DNA of 15,983 bases, taken from the NCBI GenBank assembly GCA_023132365.1, contig JAGLYJ010000022.1, positions 1 to 15,983 of the forward strand. The letters are read 5' to 3'. Every line of letters starts with the position of its first letter. Position 1 is the stretch's first letter. This document shows positions 13,929-15,983 of the stretch, in pieces. The notes below the pieces were generated by a model. That model did not search any database and was not told where the DNA came from. It worked only from the letters and a program-made list of their open reading frames with translations. The position numbers and the translations under genes were made by a program. The DNA comes from Mycoplasmatota bacterium (GTDB lineage: Bacteria > Bacillota_I > Bacilli_A > Izemoplasmatales > Hujiaoplasmataceae).

Positions 13929-14936
13929 TTGACAAACCGACAAGAAAATATTCTTAAGTTAATTGTTGATGAGTATGTCAAAAGTGCTGAACCTATAGGT
14001 TCAAAAACATTGGCTGAAAATCTTAATATTTCATCTGCAACTATTAGAAATGAGATGAGCGTCCTAGAGGAATTAGGATATATTGAAAAAACTCATACAT
14101 CGTCTGGTAGGATACCCTCTGAAAAAGGATATCGTTATTATATAGAAAATATTGTAAGAAATTTAGATGATGAAACAAATGGCTTTTTTGAATTTGATCA
14201 AATCTTCGATAAAGATATTGCAAGGGATGACATTATAAAGGAAGCAGTGAATTTGTTATCTGAAGCAACGAATTGTACAGCTATTTCATTAGGACCAAAT
14301 GCCTATAATTCTAAAATTAAAAAGATTCAGTTTGTTCCAATTACTATTCATCAAGCATTAATATTAGTTATTACTAACTTTGGATACGTTGAATCTAAGA
14401 GAATCGCAGTATCAGAAGAAATGGATACTCAAGAATTAATGAAAGTAATTGATTTGCTTAACGAAATGCTAATTGATACACCAATTTCCAAAGTATCAGA
14501 GAAATTGCACTATGAAATACAACATAGTCATATTAAAGAGTTACTTAAGTATCGTGAAACAATTGTTGATTCATTTATACAGGCGTTTTCAAAATTTGCG
14601 CAATCAAGGTATTATTTAACGGGATCTAGCAATATGCTGTACCAACCTGAGTTTAATGATATCAAAAAATTAAGAGAATTTATTACTACCATCGATAATA
14701 ATGAAATATTTAAAATTGTTGATCAAGACAGTGAAGGTATTTCGGTTAAAATTGGTAGTGAAAATAAAATTACTTCTATGAATGATTGTACAGTAATTTC
14801 ATCTAGCTATGACACATTAGAAGGTGAAAAAGGAACAATTTCATTAGTGGGACCAACTAGAATGGATTATCGAAAAGTAATTCCATTACTAAAATACATT
14901 GCAAAACATATTGCAAAACTTTACGAAGAGGAGTAA
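13929..14936 (+). CDS. hrcA: Heat-inducible transcription repressor HrcA
   Basis: A 335-aa repressor that binds CIRCE operators and shuts off chaperone genes until heat or unfolded protein titrates GroEL away from it. The start is TTG, giving MTNRQENIL, in line with the MLTNRQ start of Bacillus HrcA. The N-terminal winged helix includes SSATIRNEMSVLEELGYIEK (35-54) and SSGRIPSEKGYRYY (58-71). The rest is the dimerisation and inserted domain, ending in VGPTRMDYRKVIPLLKYIA near the C-terminus, also family-typical. Length is close to the usual ~340 aa. It is first in the operon hrcA-grpE-dnaK, 6 bp before grpE, and is autoregulated through the two CIRCE elements upstream. Confidence 0.96.
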   Translation: MTNRQENILKLIVDEYVKSAEPIGSKTLAENLNISSATIRNEMSVLEELGYIEKTHTSSGRIPSEKGYRYYIENIVRNLDDETNGFFEFDQIFDKDIARDDIIKEAVNLLSEATNCTAISLGPNAYNSKIKKIQFVPITIHQALILVITNFGYVESKRIAVSEEMDTQELMKVIDLLNEMLIDTPISKVSEKLHYEIQHSHIKELLKYRETIVDSFIQAFSKFAQSRYYLTGSSNMLYQPEFNDIKKLREFITTIDNNEIFKIVDQDSEGISVKIGSENKITSMNDCTVISSSYDTLEGEKGTISLVGPTRMDYRKVIPLLKYIAKHIAKLYEEE

Positions 14937-14942
14937 ACAAAA

Positions 14943-15569
14943 ATGGGTGAAGACAAGGAAAAGGAATTACATGCTTCAGAAGAAGCGGTAAATGAAGAAA
15001 AAGAATTAGAAACTAAAGTTACAAAAGAGAAAACAAAAAAGAAGAAGAAAGAAAAACCAGAAGACAAACTTATAGAAATTGAAGAAAAGTTAGAAGAGTT
15101 CAAAGAAAAATATTTCCGTAATCTAGCAGATATGGAAAATTACAAGAAAAGAATGAATGAAGATTTAAGCAGAGAAAGAAAATATGCAGGTTATTCATTA
15201 GCTAGTAAATTAATTGACTCACTAGAAATCTTTAATCAAGCATTAAATATGGAAACAAATGATCCGAATCTAAAGAATTTCCTTTATGGATTTAAAATGA
15301 TTGATGATATGATTCTAAATGCAATGAAGGAAGAAGGCGTAACAATTATTGAAACTAAAGCTGGTGACGAATTTGATCCAACTAAGCAAGCCGCTATGGA
15401 CAAAGAATATGATCCAGAGAAAGCAGAACATACAGTTTTAAGAGTTGTAAAAAAAGGATATATGTTTAAAGATAGAATATTAAGACCGAGTGCGGTCATA
15501 ATTAATATAAAACCAGAAGAAAACATTAAAGAAACTGAAGAAAATTCAGAAGAAAATAATCAAGATTAG
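14943..15569 (+). CDS. grpE: Nucleotide exchange factor GrpE
   Basis: A 208-aa cochaperone that releases ADP from DnaK in the cytoplasm. The first ~40 residues are very rich in Glu and Lys (including KKKKKEK) and probably disordered. Residues ~40-100 form the long dimer helix (ELIEIEEKLEEF-like pattern, then YFRNLADMENYKKRM). The C-terminal beta domain (~130-190) carries EFDPTKQAAM and GYMFKDRILRPSAVIINI. The usual FxPxxHEAV is altered: Gln149 stands where His is common. The tail after 190 is acidic (EENIKETEENSEENNQD), which is unusual in extent. GAAGAGGAG (14925-14933), at the end of hrcA, is the ribosome site. Confidence 0.95.
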   Translation: MGEDKEKELHASEEAVNEEKELETKVTKEKTKKKKKEKPEDKLIEIEEKLEEFKEKYFRNLADMENYKKRMNEDLSRERKYAGYSLASKLIDSLEIFNQALNMETNDPNLKNFLYGFKMIDDMILNAMKEEGVTIIETKAGDEFDPTKQAAMDKEYDPEKAEHTVLRVVKKGYMFKDRILRPSAVIINIKPEENIKETEENSEENNQD

Positions 15570-15586
15570 GAAAGGGATAAATTATT

Positions 15587-15983
15587 ATGAAAATTATTGG
15601 TATTGACTTAGGAACAACAAACTCATGTGTAGCAGTTATGGAAGGTAAGGAATCGAAAGTAATTCCTAACTTAGATGGTAATAGAACAACTCCATCAGTA
15701 GTAGCATTTAAAGATAGTGAAATTCAAGTAGGAGAAGTCGCTAAAAGACAAGTGATTACTAATCCTAATACTGTTTACTCAATTAAGAGAAAAATGGGTA
15801 CAAGTGAAAAAATTAAGGTAAATAACAAATCATATACACCACAAGAAATAAGTGCTATGGTTTTAAGAAATTTAAAGGAATCTGCAGAAGCATATTTAGG
15901 TGGCAAAGTAACTGAAGCTGTTATTACAGTTCCAGCATACTTTAATGATGCTCAAAGGCAAGCTACTAAAGATGCAGGTAAAA
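15587..15983 (+). CDS. dnaK: Chaperone DnaK (Hsp70), 5' part only
   Basis: The first 132 codons of the ATP-dependent Hsp70 chaperone; the frame is open at the window end, so the gene is cut by the window and not broken. It starts MKIIGIDLGTTNSCVAVMEG, the phosphate-1 loop of the ATPase domain. IPNLDGNRTTPSVVAF follows, then VPAYFNDAQRQATKDAGK (about 115-132), the Hsp70 signature that includes the ATPase-domain segment leading to the second half. The ATG is 17 bp after the grpE stop, with AAGGG (15572-15576) as a rather distant ribosome site. It is third in the CIRCE-controlled operon; dnaJ probably follows outside the window. Confidence 0.97.
   Translation, partial: MKIIGIDLGTTNSCVAVMEGKESKVIPNLDGNRTTPSVVAFKDSEIQVGEVAKRQVITNPNTVYSIKRKMGTSEKIKVNNKSYTPQEISAMVLRNLKESAEAYLGGKVTEAVITVPAYFNDAQRQATKDAGK

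Noticed and set aside
1..15983. Mobile elements, CRISPR arrays, tRNA or rRNA genes, phage or defence genes
   Set aside because: No transposase, integrase, regularly spaced repeats or tRNA-like fold was seen. All long frames belong to core metabolism, transport or heat shock.

Overview
This is a low-GC, AT-rich chromosomal window (GC about 30% by eye). It reads as a Firmicutes or early-branching Mollicutes-type bacterium. Pointers are strong AGGAGG-type ribosome sites, frequent TTG starts (4 of 15 genes), CIRCE-controlled hrcA-grpE-dnaK, cre-like operators and a short clostridial-type SerA. TGG encodes Trp and TGA is used as a stop (end of the ROK gene), so the code is standard bacterial and not the Mycoplasma code. 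I cannot fix the genus. An Izemoplasma/Acholeplasma/Haloplasma-like lineage is a guess.

Layout: ispG (MEP isoprenoid pathway) lies on the minus strand at the left edge; everything else is on the plus strand. Next come a short protein equal to the N-terminal half of PTS Enzyme I, an MMPL/RND-type transporter, a radical-SAM aminomutase whose substrate-site residues point to glutamate 2,3-aminomutase rather than lysine 2,3-aminomutase, and a branched-chain aminotransferase. A 376-bp intergenic region then carries a strong promoter and a long leader, followed by a compact operon gdhA - DUF1015 - serC - serA. After that come rpmG (49 aa), an overlapping ROK glucokinase / metallo-beta-lactamase-fold pair, and the heat-shock operon hrcA - grpE - dnaK, with dnaK cut by the window end.

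The central 8 kb is centred on glutamate: GdhA makes it, IlvE and SerC use it as amino donor, and the aminomutase would turn it into beta-glutamate, a known osmolyte. The ilvE and gdhA promoters share the same unusual layout, a near-consensus cre (CcpA-type) operator exactly between -35 and -10, suggesting joint control by a LacI-family repressor.

Most of the window is ordinary core metabolism. Points worth a second look are the predicted beta-glutamate enzyme, the paired cre promoters, a mirror-symmetric double CIRCE around the hrcA promoter, the stand-alone Enzyme I N-domain, DUF1015 inside a serine operon, and folded RNA elements in the gdhA leader, inside the DUF1015 gene and after the MMPL gene.
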